Positions 1 to 7,468 of a stretch of DNA of 16,243 nucleotides are shown here, piece after piece; position 1 is the stretch's first letter, and every line of letters starts with the position of its first letter. The notes beneath the pieces are model-generated. The model was not told where the DNA came from. It saw only the letters and a list, made by a program, of their open reading frames with translations, and ran no database searches. The position numbers and the translations under genes were made by a program. The stretch comes from Solobacterium sp. (GTDB taxonomy: Bacteria > Bacillota_I > Bacilli_A > Erysipelotrichales > Erysipelotrichaceae), in NCBI GenBank assembly GCA_016280695.1, contig JAEEHG010000257.1:1-16243 (forward strand), read 5' to 3'.

Positions 1-1080
1 ATACAGCGTGATACCCAGCTGATCTGCCAGGAACCCGAACAGCGGCGGCATGGCGCTGATGCCGGCATACGCTCCGGTCATCATCACCCCGACAATGGCC
101 TGGGACCGGTCAGCCCCGAACAGATGCGGTACGGAATGCATCATCGATGGGAATATTGGCGCGCACCCGCACCCGACCATGACAAGCCCGGCCAGCACCA
201 GGGTCCGGCTGAACGGCTGTACCAGACAGGCCAGCCCGGCCAGGACGATGCCTTCACCCAGACGGATCATCTGCGCGTCGTCCAGTTTCAGCGTGATGAA
301 CCCGCTGACCGCCCGGCCCAGTGTAATGCCCAGGTAGAACAGGCTGGCAAACCGTGCCGCAGTTATCTCATCGATGCCGCGGGCACTGACCATCCAGCTC
401 GAAGCCCAGAGCCCGGCTGTCTGCTCCACCGCGCAGTACAGGAAGAATGCCGCGATCATCTCCCTGGTCCCGGGGATCCGCAGGATTTCATCCAGACGCA
501 ACGAGGTTCCCTTCGCGGTTTCAGCCGTGCTGTCCCGCTTCCAGAGCCCCAGGCTGGCAAACAGCGCCGCGGCCAGCAGGCTCTGCAGGATACCGACGTA
601 CCGGTAACCCATATGCCAGTCTGACTGATGGTGCAGCAGCGCAAAACTCATGATATACGGGCCGATTGACGCTCCCAGCCCCCACATGCAGTGCAGCCAG
701 CTCATGTGCCGGCTTGCGTAGTGCAGGGCCACATAGTTGTTCAGGGCCGCGTCAATTGATCCGGCGCCCAGCCCGTAGGGAACGGCAAACAGGCACAGGG
801 ATACAAATGAACGGCTGACGGAGAACCCGAACAGGGCAAACGCTGTCATGGCCGTGGAACAGGCTGTCACCAGACCGGTGCCGAAACGCCGGTTCAGCCG
901 GTCGCTGTTCATCGCCGAAGTCATCGTCCCGAGCGAAATAATCATGAAAACAATGCCCGACCAGGACATCGGCACATGCATCTGCGGATGAATGACCGGC
1001 CACACCGAGCCCAGCAGCGCGTCCGGCAGACCGAGACTGATAAATGCAAGATAAATAACAGCGAGCAGAATACTGAACAT
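1..1080 (-). CDS. Major facilitator superfamily (MFS) transporter, C-terminus cut by window edge
   Basis: The reverse strand is open without a stop from ATG at 1080 to the window edge, giving 360 residues of a very hydrophobic protein. The start MFSILLAVIYLAFISLGLPD is a typical first MFS helix, and GLGAGSIDAALNNYVALHY followed by MSWLHCMWGLGASIGP matches the helix 4-5 region of the FucP/YbjJ-like branch. A charged loop near residues 190-205 (KRDSTAETAKGT) separates the two six-helix halves. About 10-12 transmembrane segments are expected, with a further part of the last helices missing at the left edge. A GAGG ribosome site lies about 7 bases before the start. The family moves sugars, drugs or metabolites across the inner membrane by proton coupling; the substrate cannot be read from sequence. 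It follows the cupin gene on the same strand but is separated by a hairpin and a TATAAT. Confidence 0.85.
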   Translation of the reverse strand, partial: MFSILLAVIYLAFISLGLPDALLGSVWPVIHPQMHVPMSWSGIVFMIISLGTMTSAMNSDRLNRRFGTGLVTACSTAMTAFALFGFSVSRSFVSLCLFAVPYGLGAGSIDAALNNYVALHYASRHMSWLHCMWGLGASIGPYIMSFALLHHQSDWHMGYRYVGILQSLLAAALFASLGLWKRDSTAETAKGTSLRLDEILRIPGTREMIAAFFLYCAVEQTAGLWASSWMVSARGIDEITAARFASLFYLGITLGRAVSGFITLKLDDAQMIRLGEGIVLAGLACLVQPFSRTLVLAGLVMVGCGCAPIFPSMMHSVPHLFGADRSQAIVGVMMTGAYAGISAMPPLFGFLADQLGITLY

Positions 1081-1103
1081 TTTTTGCCTCAGACAATGGT
1101 TTT

Positions 1104-1109
1104 ATTATA
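1104..1109 (-). promoter_or_regulatory. Possible -10 box of the MFS transporter gene
   Basis: TATAAT on the reverse strand, 24 bases before the MFS start codon and just after the cupin hairpin. No convincing -35 box is seen 16-18 bases upstream, because that position falls in the hairpin, so this is a weak call. Confidence 0.35.
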
Positions 1110-1113
1110 AGCG

Positions 1114-1138
1114 AAAATACGGCTTCAGGCCGTATTTT
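1114..1138 (-). terminator. Hairpin after the cupin gene, possible terminator
   Basis: A perfect 10-bp inverted repeat, AAAATACGGC (1114-1123) and GCCGTATTTT (1129-1138), with a 5-base loop, begins 4 bases beyond the cupin stop codon. The A/T arms make it nearly symmetric. The T-rich end of the arm, rather than a separate T tract, would supply the release signal. Confidence 0.55.
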
Positions 1139-1142
1139 GCAT

Positions 1143-1562
1143 TCATTTCAGTTTTTGATATTCCGCTTCCGGTACCGGGCCATACCAGTCTGCCCCGGTA
1201 TTGACCCCCTCGATTTCAATGGCCAGATGGGAGAACCATGAGTCTTTGGCAGCTCCGTGCCAGTGCTTTACGCCCGGCGGGATATGCACCACCGTTCCCG
1301 GCGTCATTTCCACCGCTTCTTCTCCCCAGGCCTGGTACCAGCCGCGGCCGCCTGTACAGATCAGCATCTGGCCGCCGCCCTGATCAGCCCGGTGCACATG
1401 CCAGTGATTTCTGCACCCCGGTTCAAAAGTCAGATTCGACATATGAATCTGTTCCGTAGAAACCGGCGCGATATATACAATACCGGTAAAATAGCGGTCA
1501 AATTCCGGGTGGTGTTCTCCGATGGGAAAGATGATTGTCTTCCCGTATTCTTCCGGCGTCAC
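1143..1562 (-). CDS. Cupin-domain protein of the hydroxynitrile-lyase-like, metal-binding type
   Basis: A 139-residue single-domain cupin. Motif 1 is NHWHVH (52-57) followed by GGGQMLICTGGRGWYQ (62-77). Motif 2 is PPGVKHWHGAA (95-105). The probable metal ligands are His55, His57, Gln65 and His100 or His102. This 2-His/Gln/His set, with Gln where classic cupins have Glu, is the pattern of the manganese cupins related to Granulicella hydroxynitrile lyase, which share the WHTH...GQ...KHWHGA framework. Relative to that framework the stretch between the His pair and the Gln is about four residues longer. The start ATG overlaps the stop of the upstream monooxygenase gene by 4 bases (ATGA), so the two are probably translationally coupled. 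The true substrate is unknown; a detoxification or small-molecule oxygenase/lyase role is inferred. Confidence 0.82.
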   Translation of the reverse strand: MTPEEYGKTIIFPIGEHHPEFDRYFTGIVYIAPVSTEQIHMSNLTFEPGCRNHWHVHRADQGGGQMLICTGGRGWYQAWGEEAVEMTPGTVVHIPPGVKHWHGAAKDSWFSHLAIEIEGVNTGADWYGPVPEAEYQKLK

Positions 1563-1888
1563 GTCCTGATAAACTCCCGGTCGTGTTCCGGCATCCCGTC
1601 GTCCGACACATAGCGCTCGACTTCCATATGCAGGTCGTATTTTTCCCGCAGGGCCGCAATGACTGCCATCATCTCCGAGGCATGGTGGCGGTCAATGGCT
1701 TCCTGGTTTTCCCAGCTGTCAATCAGCAGGACGGTTTCCGCGTCTTCCAGCGGCAGGTAGTATTCATAACGCAGATTGCCGGGAACCCTGCGGATTTTAT
1801 CCACCGTTCCGCTTTCGGTCATCTCCGCCGCAAACCGGCGGGCATTGTCCCCGGTGCCATGGTACCGGATATTGACTGTAATACTCAT
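1559..1888 (-). CDS. ABM-superfamily (YgiN-like) putative quinol monooxygenase
   Basis: A 109-residue protein with the size and signature of antibiotic-biosynthesis-monooxygenase dimeric ferredoxin-fold proteins. It has a beta strand MSITVNIRYH, then VPGNLRYEYYLPLEDAETVL (36-55), then LIDSWENQEAIDRHHAS (55-71), where the SWEN...A...H segment is the usual family core. Members act without cofactor on quinols or related aromatics, or have unassigned roles. An extended -10 and a strong GGAGG-type ribosome site precede it, so it is the first gene of the operon with the cupin. The 30-residue tail after the core (KYDLHMEVERYVSDDG...) is typical. The exact reaction cannot be inferred. Confidence 0.85.
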   Translation of the reverse strand: MSITVNIRYHGTGDNARRFAAEMTESGTVDKIRRVPGNLRYEYYLPLEDAETVLLIDSWENQEAIDRHHASEMMAVIAALREKYDLHMEVERYVSDDGMPEHDREFIRT

Positions 1889-1911
1889 AAACTGCTGCCC
1901 TCCTCTTCCGC

Positions 1912-1920
1912 ATCATAACA
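1912..1920 (-). promoter_or_regulatory. Extended -10 promoter of the monooxygenase-cupin operon
   Basis: TGTTATGAT on the reverse strand matches the extended -10 form TGnTATAAT with one mismatch. It sits 24 bases before the start codon. No good -35 is present, as expected for an extended -10 promoter. Confidence 0.5.
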
Positions 1921-1951
1921 GATTTTCCGCGGTTTCCGCCCGGCAGATTGA

Positions 1952-1983
1952 AAACACACGGGCATTTACGTACCCATGTGTTT
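1952..1983 (-). terminator. Terminator hairpin after the alpha/beta hydrolase gene
   Basis: Read on the reverse strand, an 11-bp stem AAACACATGGG / CCCGTGTGTTT with a 10-base loop is followed by a short T-rich run. One pair is G-U on this strand but would be an A-C mismatch on the other, which favours reverse-strand use. It lies about 36 bases beyond the hydrolase stop codon. Confidence 0.65.
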
Positions 1984-2019
1984 CTTTTTTCAATTCCTTG
2001 TCTTACCGGTACAGCCGGA

Positions 2020-2946
2020 TCAGTGGCAGTAATCGAAGAACGCGATGATGCCCTGTTCCACCTCGTCACGGATGTCATCGTAGTTATGAATCTCATGACG
2101 GTAGCCGGTGTACAGTTCGGTTGTGACTTCGTGGCCGGTGTCAATCAGCCAGTTTGCGGTCTGGTACACACCAGTGCCGTACTGGCCGACGGGGTCCTGG
2201 TCACCGGCAATATTGTAGACCGGCAGGTCTTCCGGAACCTTCTTCGCCCATTCTTCCCCGGTGATGTCCTCCATCATCTGCAGGAAATACAGCCAGGCCC
2301 GGTTGCTGGTCGGCTTTGTAAAGGCATCGAACGGGTCTTCCGCATGATCCTTCTGCACCCACGGGTCATCACAGATCCACTCGTTGCCGAGCTTGACGCC
2401 TTCCTCGCAGCGGGCAAACATCCAGCCCATGAACTGCGCACCAAGGGTCGGATCGGCTTCCTCTCCTTTGCCTTCATCGACAAGTTTCTTTACCGTGGCA
2501 ATATTGGCTTCCAGATTCGGCCAGACACCTGTCGTGCCGCAGATCACCGCGCCGTCCAGGTCAGCGCCGTAGCGGGCCATATACTGTCTGGTAATGAAGG
2601 AACCCATGCTGTGACCGAACATGAAGTACGGCAGGTCCGGATACTTTTCACAGACCAGGTCATGGAGCTTCTTTTCATCTTCGACCATGGTTGTGAAGCC
2701 TTTGCCGCCCCAGTCACCCCAGGTGTTGTTTTCCACTGCGGTCTTGCCGTGACCGACATGGTCATCGGCAGCCACGATATAGCCGGCCTCCATGAAACTG
2801 GTGATCATGTGCAGATACCGCCGGGAATGCTCACCGAAGCCGTGAATCAGCTGAATGATGCCTTCCGGTTCACAGGCCGGGACATAGATCCAGCCGTAAA
2901 CCTGGTCACGCTCGTTGAATGATGTAAACTTCACTTCATGCAGCAT
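2020..2946 (-). CDS. Alpha/beta hydrolase, monoacylglycerol-lipase / serine aminopeptidase S33 family
   Basis: 308 residues, a normal length for the Hydrolase_4 (lysophospholipase/monoglyceride lipase) family. Visible motifs are the oxyanion-hole HGFGEHSRRY (35-44), HVGHGKT (63-69), the nucleophile elbow GHSMGS with Ser113, an acid in GDQDPVG (Asp251), and the base in YRHEIHNY (His284). A cap region lies between about residues 145 and 235. No signal peptide or transmembrane segment is seen, so it should be cytoplasmic. It likely hydrolyses acylglycerols, lysophospholipids or other esters; the true substrate is not shown. An AAAGGA ribosome site precedes the start at 2946. It is a single gene with its own extended -10 and terminator, downstream of the ispE operon on the same strand. 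Confidence 0.9.
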   Translation of the reverse strand: MLHEVKFTSFNERDQVYGWIYVPACEPEGIIQLIHGFGEHSRRYLHMITSFMEAGYIVAADDHVGHGKTAVENNTWGDWGGKGFTTMVEDEKKLHDLVCEKYPDLPYFMFGHSMGSFITRQYMARYGADLDGAVICGTTGVWPNLEANIATVKKLVDEGKGEEADPTLGAQFMGWMFARCEEGVKLGNEWICDDPWVQKDHAEDPFDAFTKPTSNRAWLYFLQMMEDITGEEWAKKVPEDLPVYNIAGDQDPVGQYGTGVYQTANWLIDTGHEVTTELYTGYRHEIHNYDDIRDEVEQGIIAFFDYCH

Positions 2947-2993
2947 ATCAAATTATCCTTTCCGGAGCAGATGCTCCCATTCTTCCTGATTTG

Positions 2994-3002
2994 ATCATAA
3001 CA
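2994..3002 (-). promoter_or_regulatory. Extended -10 promoter of the hydrolase gene
   Basis: TGTTATGAT on the reverse strand, identical over nine bases to the element before the monooxygenase gene. It lies about 48 bases before the hydrolase start and just beyond the ispE hairpin. No clear -35 box is present. Confidence 0.45.
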
Positions 3003-3008
3003 GGAAAA

Positions 3009-3029
3009 CGGCGTCCGTTGTGAACGCCG
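3009..3029 (-). terminator. Weak terminator hairpin after ispE
   Basis: A 6-bp GC-rich inverted repeat (CGGCGT / ACGCCG, 9-base loop) starts 4 bases beyond the ispE stop on the reverse strand and is followed by TTTT. The stem is short, so read-through into the hydrolase gene is possible. Confidence 0.45.
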
Positions 3030-3032
3030 CTG

Positions 3033-3887
3033 TCATTTTTCTTCCTTGCCGTTCAGAATTCTGGTAACCCGGACAAAATACCGTCTGTTCCGCATGATAT
3101 TCCGGGCTCTTTCGACCAGTTTCCCGTTCCTGGTAATGGCGAAGACCGTGGAGCCGCTGCCGGACATCAGGACGCCGTCAAACCCCATTTCTGTCAGTTC
3201 TTCCTTGATCTGCCGGATCTCCGGGACCAGCTTCAGGCTGATTTCCTCCAGCGTGTTGCCCAGGGCGGCAATCACCCCGCCGTAGTCCCCGCTGATCAGG
3301 GCTGCGCGCATCTTTTCACAGTCGGGATGCGCGGCTGCAGCGATGTCAAGATTCTCGAAGGCAACCTTGGTGGATATGCCGCGGCGCGGTTTGACCAGCA
3401 GGATCCGGAAATCTGCCGGGCAGGCAAACGGGGTGATGATTTCCCCGATGCCTTCGACCAGTGCCGGTTTGTTGATAACGCAGAACGGGACATCCGCACC
3501 GACCTGCCGGCCGATCTCCGCCATCTCTTCGACACTCAGGTTCAGCTTCAGCATCCGGTTGAGAATCCGGATCGCCGCCGCCGCGTCCGCGCTTCCCCCG
3601 GCCAGTCCGGCCTGGGTAGGAATATGCTTGGCCAGGGTGCAGGCAAACTCTTCACGGAAACCAAAGCGCTCCCGCATGACCTGGATGGCTTTGATCACGG
3701 TGTTTTTCTCATTGACCGGAAGATAAGCCCGGTTCAGCTTCAGGGTCGTTTCGGCAGCCGGCACAATATCGAGCAGGTCATAGAAATCCACCGGCACCAT
3801 GATCATCTTCAGGTCATGATAGCCGTCTTCCCGGCGCCGGACCACATCCAGGCACAGGTTGATTTTCGCGTAGGCTCTCTCTTTCAT
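3033..3887 (-). CDS. ispE: 4-diphosphocytidyl-2-C-methyl-D-erythritol kinase (IspE)
   Basis: 284 residues of a GHMP kinase. IspE phosphorylates CDP-methylerythritol with ATP in the MEP pathway to isoprenoid precursors, in the cytoplasm. The N-terminal AYAKINLCLDV (5-15) carries the substrate-contacting Lys8. The ATP-binding motif is PTQAGLAGGSADAAAAI (90-106), GADVPF (130-135) contains the catalytic Asp132, and SGSGSTVFA (242-250) is the third GHMP motif. I place the start at 3887 rather than at an ATG 45 bases upstream, because AAGGAG lies 8 bases before 3887 and homologues begin MKE-AYAKINL. The start overlaps the rsmA stop by 4 bases (ATGA). ispE is the last gene of the five-gene operon; rsmA-ispE proximity is common in Bacillota. 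Confidence 0.96.
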   Translation of the reverse strand: MKERAYAKINLCLDVVRRREDGYHDLKMIMVPVDFYDLLDIVPAAETTLKLNRAYLPVNEKNTVIKAIQVMRERFGFREEFACTLAKHIPTQAGLAGGSADAAAAIRILNRMLKLNLSVEEMAEIGRQVGADVPFCVINKPALVEGIGEIITPFACPADFRILLVKPRRGISTKVAFENLDIAAAAHPDCEKMRAALISGDYGGVIAALGNTLEEISLKLVPEIRQIKEELTEMGFDGVLMSGSGSTVFAITRNGKLVERARNIMRNRRYFVRVTRILNGKEEK

Positions 3888-4732
3888 CCCCGGATCTCCT
3901 TCAGCAGGACGGCAAACTGTTCCGGCGCGCATTCCTGGGCCCGCTGCCCCGGATCAATCCCGGCGCTTTGCAGCACCTGTTCCGCCTGCTGCGCATCCTG
4001 CAGATATTCTTTCATATTGTTGCAGATCGTCTTGCGGCGCTGTTTGAAACAGGCCTTGACGAGGTCAAAGTACGCCGTGAGTTCTTCATCCTGCGGGGTC
4101 TGTGGCCGGCGGTGGAACCGGACAATCGCGCTGTCCACCTTCGGGGCGGGATTGAACGCCGTGCGGGGCACATTGAACAGCCGTTCGACTTCATACAGAT
4201 ACTGGCTTTCCACACTCAGCGTACCGTAGTCCGGCGAGTTCACCGGGGCCGCGAAGCGGTCTGCCACTTCCTTCTGCACCATGACGGTAATCCACTCGAT
4301 ATCCCGGCCTTGTGCAAACAGGGAGAACAGGACCGGGGTGGTAATATAGTACGGCAGGTTGGCCGCCACACTGACGCCGCCGTACTGTTCCTTCAGTTCC
4401 CGCACCGAAGCCGCAATGTCACAGGTCAGAAAATCCTGCAGGATGATTTCGACATTCGGGTAGTCCTGCAGGGTGTCCCGCAGCACCGGCAGAAGCCGCT
4501 CATCCACTTCATAAGCCCGCACATGGGCGGAGCGCAGGGCCAGCTGTTCGGTCAGGGCCCCGATGCCCGGGCCGATTTCGATCACGGCCTGTTCAGCGTG
4601 CGCCGCTTCGGCACAGCGGGCCACGACAGACACATCCACAAGGAAATTCTGCCCGTATCCCTTGCGGGCCCGCAGATCATAGGTTTTGAGTATCTCCCGG
4701 GTCCTGGCCACGGAAGCGATCGGTTTATTCAT
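3884..4732 (-). CDS. rsmA: 16S rRNA (adenine1518-N6/adenine1519-N6)-dimethyltransferase (RsmA/KsgA)
   Basis: 282 residues. The enzyme uses S-adenosylmethionine to dimethylate two adjacent adenines in the 3' helix of 16S rRNA during small-subunit assembly. The N-terminal KGYGQNFLVD (24-33) is the family signature. Motif I is VIEIGPGIGALTEQLA (50-65), and the catalytic motif IV is NLPYYITTPVLF (125-136). The C-terminal RNA-binding part contains KACFKQRRKT (226-235), as usual. The start at 4732 is preferred over an upstream in-frame ATG at 4774: CAGGAG lies 7-8 bases before 4732 and the protein then begins MNKPIAS. The start lies inside the end of rnmV, an 8-base overlap, so translation is coupled. 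Loss of this enzyme is a known cause of kasugamycin resistance; it appears intact here. Confidence 0.96.
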   Translation of the reverse strand: MNKPIASVARTREILKTYDLRARKGYGQNFLVDVSVVARCAEAAHAEQAVIEIGPGIGALTEQLALRSAHVRAYEVDERLLPVLRDTLQDYPNVEIILQDFLTCDIAASVRELKEQYGGVSVAANLPYYITTPVLFSLFAQGRDIEWITVMVQKEVADRFAAPVNSPDYGTLSVESQYLYEVERLFNVPRTAFNPAPKVDSAIVRFHRRPQTPQDEELTAYFDLVKACFKQRRKTICNNMKEYLQDAQQAEQVLQSAGIDPGQRAQECAPEQFAVLLKEIRG

Positions 4733-5258
4733 CCAGTATCTCCTGAAGCTGTTCTTTTGAAAGGCCCAGCGCATTGAGCCGGCGGTGCATTGTTTTGGCG
4801 CTGCCGTAGCCGATATGCAGCTTCCGGGCCGCTTTCCGGCGCCGGTCCGTGCTGTTGTCTGCCCCGATCAGGCCGAGCGCGAACATGTCCTGCATGCCCA
4901 GTGTATCAGCCTGGTTTTCATCCATGGTAATCAGGTGCTCCAGGGCTTCCCGCACCGCCGCCTCATCAGCGTGTTCCACCCCGACCTTGCGGGACGTGCG
5001 GGCATCTTCCTTCTGCACATAGGCATTCAGACAGCCGGGCACAGCCGCGTTGATGCGCTGACGGATCATGTTTCCGGGGGCGTCGGGATCGGTGAGTATG
5101 ATAATCCCCCGCTCCTTCTGCATGGTCCGGATTTCCGCCAGCACGGCATCTGACAGCGACGTCCCGCCGGTTTCGATCGTATCGCAGTCAAACCATTTTT
5201 TCAGCCGGGCTGTATCGTGGCGCCCCTCGACGACGATGACTTCCTGTATTTTCCTCAT
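4725..5258 (-). CDS. rnmV: Ribonuclease M5, 5S rRNA maturase
   Basis: 177 residues. RNase M5 is a Toprim-domain endonuclease of low-GC Gram-positive bacteria that trims the 5S rRNA precursor, with ribosomal protein L18 as cofactor. The Toprim motifs are visible: VVEGRHDT (9-16) with Glu11, GGTSLS (31-36), and LTDPDAPG (55-62) with the metal-binding DxD at 57 and 59. The C-terminal part, rich in basic residues (DRRRKAARKLHIGYGSAKTM), matches the RNA-binding domain. Its start overlaps the tatD stop by 4 bases (ATGA), and its end overlaps rsmA. The tatD-rnmV-rsmA order is the same as in Bacillus subtilis, which supports the assignment and a Bacillota origin. Confidence 0.95.
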   Translation of the reverse strand: MRKIQEVIVVEGRHDTARLKKWFDCDTIETGGTSLSDAVLAEIRTMQKERGIIILTDPDAPGNMIRQRINAAVPGCLNAYVQKEDARTSRKVGVEHADEAAVREALEHLITMDENQADTLGMQDMFALGLIGADNSTDRRRKAARKLHIGYGSAKTMHRRLNALGLSKEQLQEILDE

Positions 5259-6022
5259 TCCGTCACCCCGAGAAAACGCTGCCCGTTCTGCCAGACCTGC
5301 TCTGCCATGGCTTCCTCGCTGACCTGCCGCACCTGGGCCATTACCCGTACGATATGCGGGATGTTGGCCGGTTCGTTGCGGGTGCCGCGGACCGGTTCGG
5401 GGGACATGTACGGGCAGTCTGTCTCACTGAGCAGGTAAGCCGGATCAATGGCTGCGCAGACTTCCTTCGCGTGCCGGGCATTTTTGAACGTAACCGCCCC
5501 GCCCAGGGCAATGTAATAGCCCAGTTTTACGTATTCCCGGGCCAACTCGGCGCTGCCGGAGAAACAGTGCAGCACCCCGGGCACATGATGTTCCTTCAGA
5601 ATATCAAACGTGTCCTGATGCGCGTCCCGGGAATGCACCATGACCGGTTTGCCAACCTGCCGGGCAATTTCTATCTGCCGGATAAAGAGTTCCTTCTGGG
5701 CCGCGGCCATTTCCTTTTCCCAGTGGTAATCAAGACCGATTTCCCCGACAAAGCTGAGCCGGGGGTCTGCCGCGATTTCGGCCATTTCCTTCAGGCTGTC
5801 TTCCGTTACCGTCCGGATATCTTCCGGATGGATGCCGTAGGCCGCCTGAAAACGCCGGGGATCCGCAGCCGCCAAAGCCATGGCTCTGCGGGCTTCGTCG
5901 GGCTGGGTGGTGATGATGACCATCCGTTCCACCCCGGCTTCTTCCGCGCGCTGCAGCACCGCGTCAAAATCATCCCGGAATTCTTCGGAAAGGATATGGG
6001 CGTGGGAATCAAGATATCTCAT
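5255..6022 (-). CDS. tatD: TatD-family metal-dependent deoxyribonuclease
   Basis: 255 residues, the normal TatD length. TatD proteins are TIM-barrel, two-metal hydrolases with 3'-5' DNase activity, linked to DNA repair and degradation. Metal ligands are visible in order: DSHAHI (His7, His9), GEIGLDYHW (Glu94), MVHSRD (His130), LHCFSG (His152) and TDCPYMSPEP (Asp202). The conserved ending VRGTRNEP (211-218) is also present. An in-frame ATG at 6064 lies within mnmE; I prefer 6022 because the protein then starts MRYLDSHAH, as in homologues, 7 bases after the mnmE stop. The ribosome site there (AAAGTAGG) is weak, so translation may depend on coupling to mnmE. Confidence 0.94.
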   Translation of the reverse strand: MRYLDSHAHILSEEFRDDFDAVLQRAEEAGVERMVIITTQPDEARRAMALAAADPRRFQAAYGIHPEDIRTVTEDSLKEMAEIAADPRLSFVGEIGLDYHWEKEMAAAQKELFIRQIEIARQVGKPVMVHSRDAHQDTFDILKEHHVPGVLHCFSGSAELAREYVKLGYYIALGGAVTFKNARHAKEVCAAIDPAYLLSETDCPYMSPEPVRGTRNEPANIPHIVRVMAQVRQVSEEAMAEQVWQNGQRFLGVTE

Positions 6023-6029
6023 ATTCTGC

Positions 6030-7355
6030 CTACTTTCCCAGACAGAACCGCGAGAAGATCTCATCGAGCAGGCCTTCCCGGGTCGCTTCCCCGGTGATTT
6101 CCTTCAGGGCATTGTGGGCCGCCTGCAGGTCAAGGGTGACCAGGTCAAGCTCCAGGCCGGCTTCCAGGGAGCGGATGACATCCTGCATGGCGCGCTTTGC
6201 CTGTATGGCCAGGCCGATCTGGCGCTCGTTGTTCAGGGTGTCTTCATTGGCCGCGTGGATTTCGCTGTCGTATTTCTCTTCGATGGCCTTTACCAGGGCA
6301 TCCAGGTCCTTTTCCTTGGCGCTGATCGCAATAGTATCCGGCAGTTCCACCTGGTCCTTCTTGTTGTAGAGGATGATGCGGTTGCGGCCCTCGGTCAGAT
6401 CAAGCAGGCGCTGATCCTCCGCGGTGACCCCGGAGGAGCTGTCCAGCACCAGCAGGACCAGTTCGGCCTTTTCCAGGGCCTGCAGGGAACGTTCGATGCC
6501 CATCTTTTCGATCTTGTCCCCGGCTTCATGGATGCCGGCGGTATCGATCAGGTTCAGGGTTACATTGCCCAGCCGCACGCTGCCTTCCACCAGGTCGCGG
6601 GTGGTCCCGGCAATGTCCGTCACAATCGCCTTGTCTTCCTCCAGCAGGGCGTTGAGCAGGGAGGACTTGCCGACGTTGGGCTTGCCCAGGATGACCGTAT
6701 CAATACCGCTGCGGATCAGGACGGCCTGCTGGGCTTTCTCGATGATCGTGTCGATTTCCCCGAGCCATTTATACGCAGCCGGCAGGATTTCCTCATCGGT
6801 CAGCTGGTGTACATCCTCATATTCCGGATAGTCGATATTGACTTCAATATGTGCCAGGATCTGCACGATTTCATCCACCAGCGGATCGATCAGCTTTGTG
6901 ACGCTGCCCTTGAGGGAATGCATGGCGCTGCGGGCGTTGACCCTGTCCTGGGCAAAGATCAGGTCATTGACCCCTTCGGCCTGGGCCAGGTCCATGCGCC
7001 CGTTGAGGAATGCCCGTTCGGTGAACTCACCCCGCCGGGCCAGCCTTGCCCCGGCCGCAATACAGAGGCTCAGCACCTTGCGGGTAATGAAAATCCCGCC
7101 GTGGCAGTTGATTTCCGCCATATCCTCACCGGTATAGGAGCGCGGTCCGTGGAACACGCTGATCAGCACTTCATCCACCGGCTCATCGTTTTCCCTGATC
7201 GTGCCATAATGTATGGTATATCCTTCGGCTTTTGTCAGATCCTTCCCCGTCAGCCGGGAAACAATCGGCAATGCCTCATCACCGCTCAGCCGGATGATGG
7301 AAATCGCTCCGACGCCCAGGGCGGTTGAAATCGCAACTATGGTATCCGCTGCCAT
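6030..7355 (-). CDS. mnmE: tRNA uridine-5-carboxymethylaminomethyl(34) synthesis GTPase MnmE (TrmE)
   Basis: 441 residues. MnmE acts with MnmG to build the cmnm5 modification at the wobble uridine of several tRNAs, using tetrahydrofolate, FAD and GTP hydrolysis. The N-terminal folate domain begins DTIVAISTALGVGAISIIRL. The GTPase domain shows GKPNVGKSS (224-232), TDIAGTTRD (246-254), DTAG (271-274), NKKD (331-334) and SAK (345-347). The C-terminus ends FCLGK with the conserved cysteine (438). A strong AAAGGAGG site precedes the start, after an extended -10. This is the first gene of the operon with tatD, rnmV, rsmA and ispE. mnmG, its frequent neighbour elsewhere, is not in this window. Confidence 0.97.
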   Translation of the reverse strand: MAADTIVAISTALGVGAISIIRLSGDEALPIVSRLTGKDLTKAEGYTIHYGTIRENDEPVDEVLISVFHGPRSYTGEDMAEINCHGGIFITRKVLSLCIAAGARLARRGEFTERAFLNGRMDLAQAEGVNDLIFAQDRVNARSAMHSLKGSVTKLIDPLVDEIVQILAHIEVNIDYPEYEDVHQLTDEEILPAAYKWLGEIDTIIEKAQQAVLIRSGIDTVILGKPNVGKSSLLNALLEEDKAIVTDIAGTTRDLVEGSVRLGNVTLNLIDTAGIHEAGDKIEKMGIERSLQALEKAELVLLVLDSSSGVTAEDQRLLDLTEGRNRIILYNKKDQVELPDTIAISAKEKDLDALVKAIEEKYDSEIHAANEDTLNNERQIGLAIQAKRAMQDVIRSLEAGLELDLVTLDLQAAHNALKEITGEATREGLLDEIFSRFCLGK

Positions 7356-7390
7356 GGCTTTGTCCTCCTTTGTTCAGAGATCATGAAACA

Positions 7391-7410
7391 GACACTGTCC
7401 GTGTCCTGTC
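7391..7410 (-). other. Small hairpin in the mnmE leader
   Basis: The leader between the putative transcription start and the mnmE ribosome site contains GACAC (GGACA) GTGTC, a 5-bp stem that can extend by three pairs past a one-base bulge. It has no T run, so it is not a terminator. Any role is unknown. Confidence 0.25.
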
Positions 7411-7413
7411 TAT

Positions 7414-7422
7414 ACTATACCA
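7414..7422 (-). promoter_or_regulatory. Extended -10 promoter of the mnmE operon
   Basis: TGGTATAGT on the reverse strand matches TGnTATAAT with one mismatch, about 59 bases before the mnmE start. There is no good -35 box. It would drive the mnmE-tatD-rnmV-rsmA-ispE operon from within the 113-base gap after the TetR gene. Confidence 0.5.
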
Positions 7423-7468
7423 TGCAAAAGGGACCGGTATGACCCTGTCCGGCAGATCGGCTGCTGTT

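Noticed and set aside
752..1096. 114-codon reverse-strand frame at the left end
   Set aside because: It is out of frame with the MFS transporter that covers the same bases and shows no family motif.
1948..2922. 324-codon open frame on the forward strand opposite the hydrolase
   Set aside because: The reverse strand encodes a full alpha/beta hydrolase with all catalytic residues; the forward start lies inside a terminator hairpin.
5880..7328. 482-codon open frame on the forward strand opposite mnmE and tatD
   Set aside because: It is antisense to two unmistakable conserved genes, has no ribosome site and no recognisable domain.
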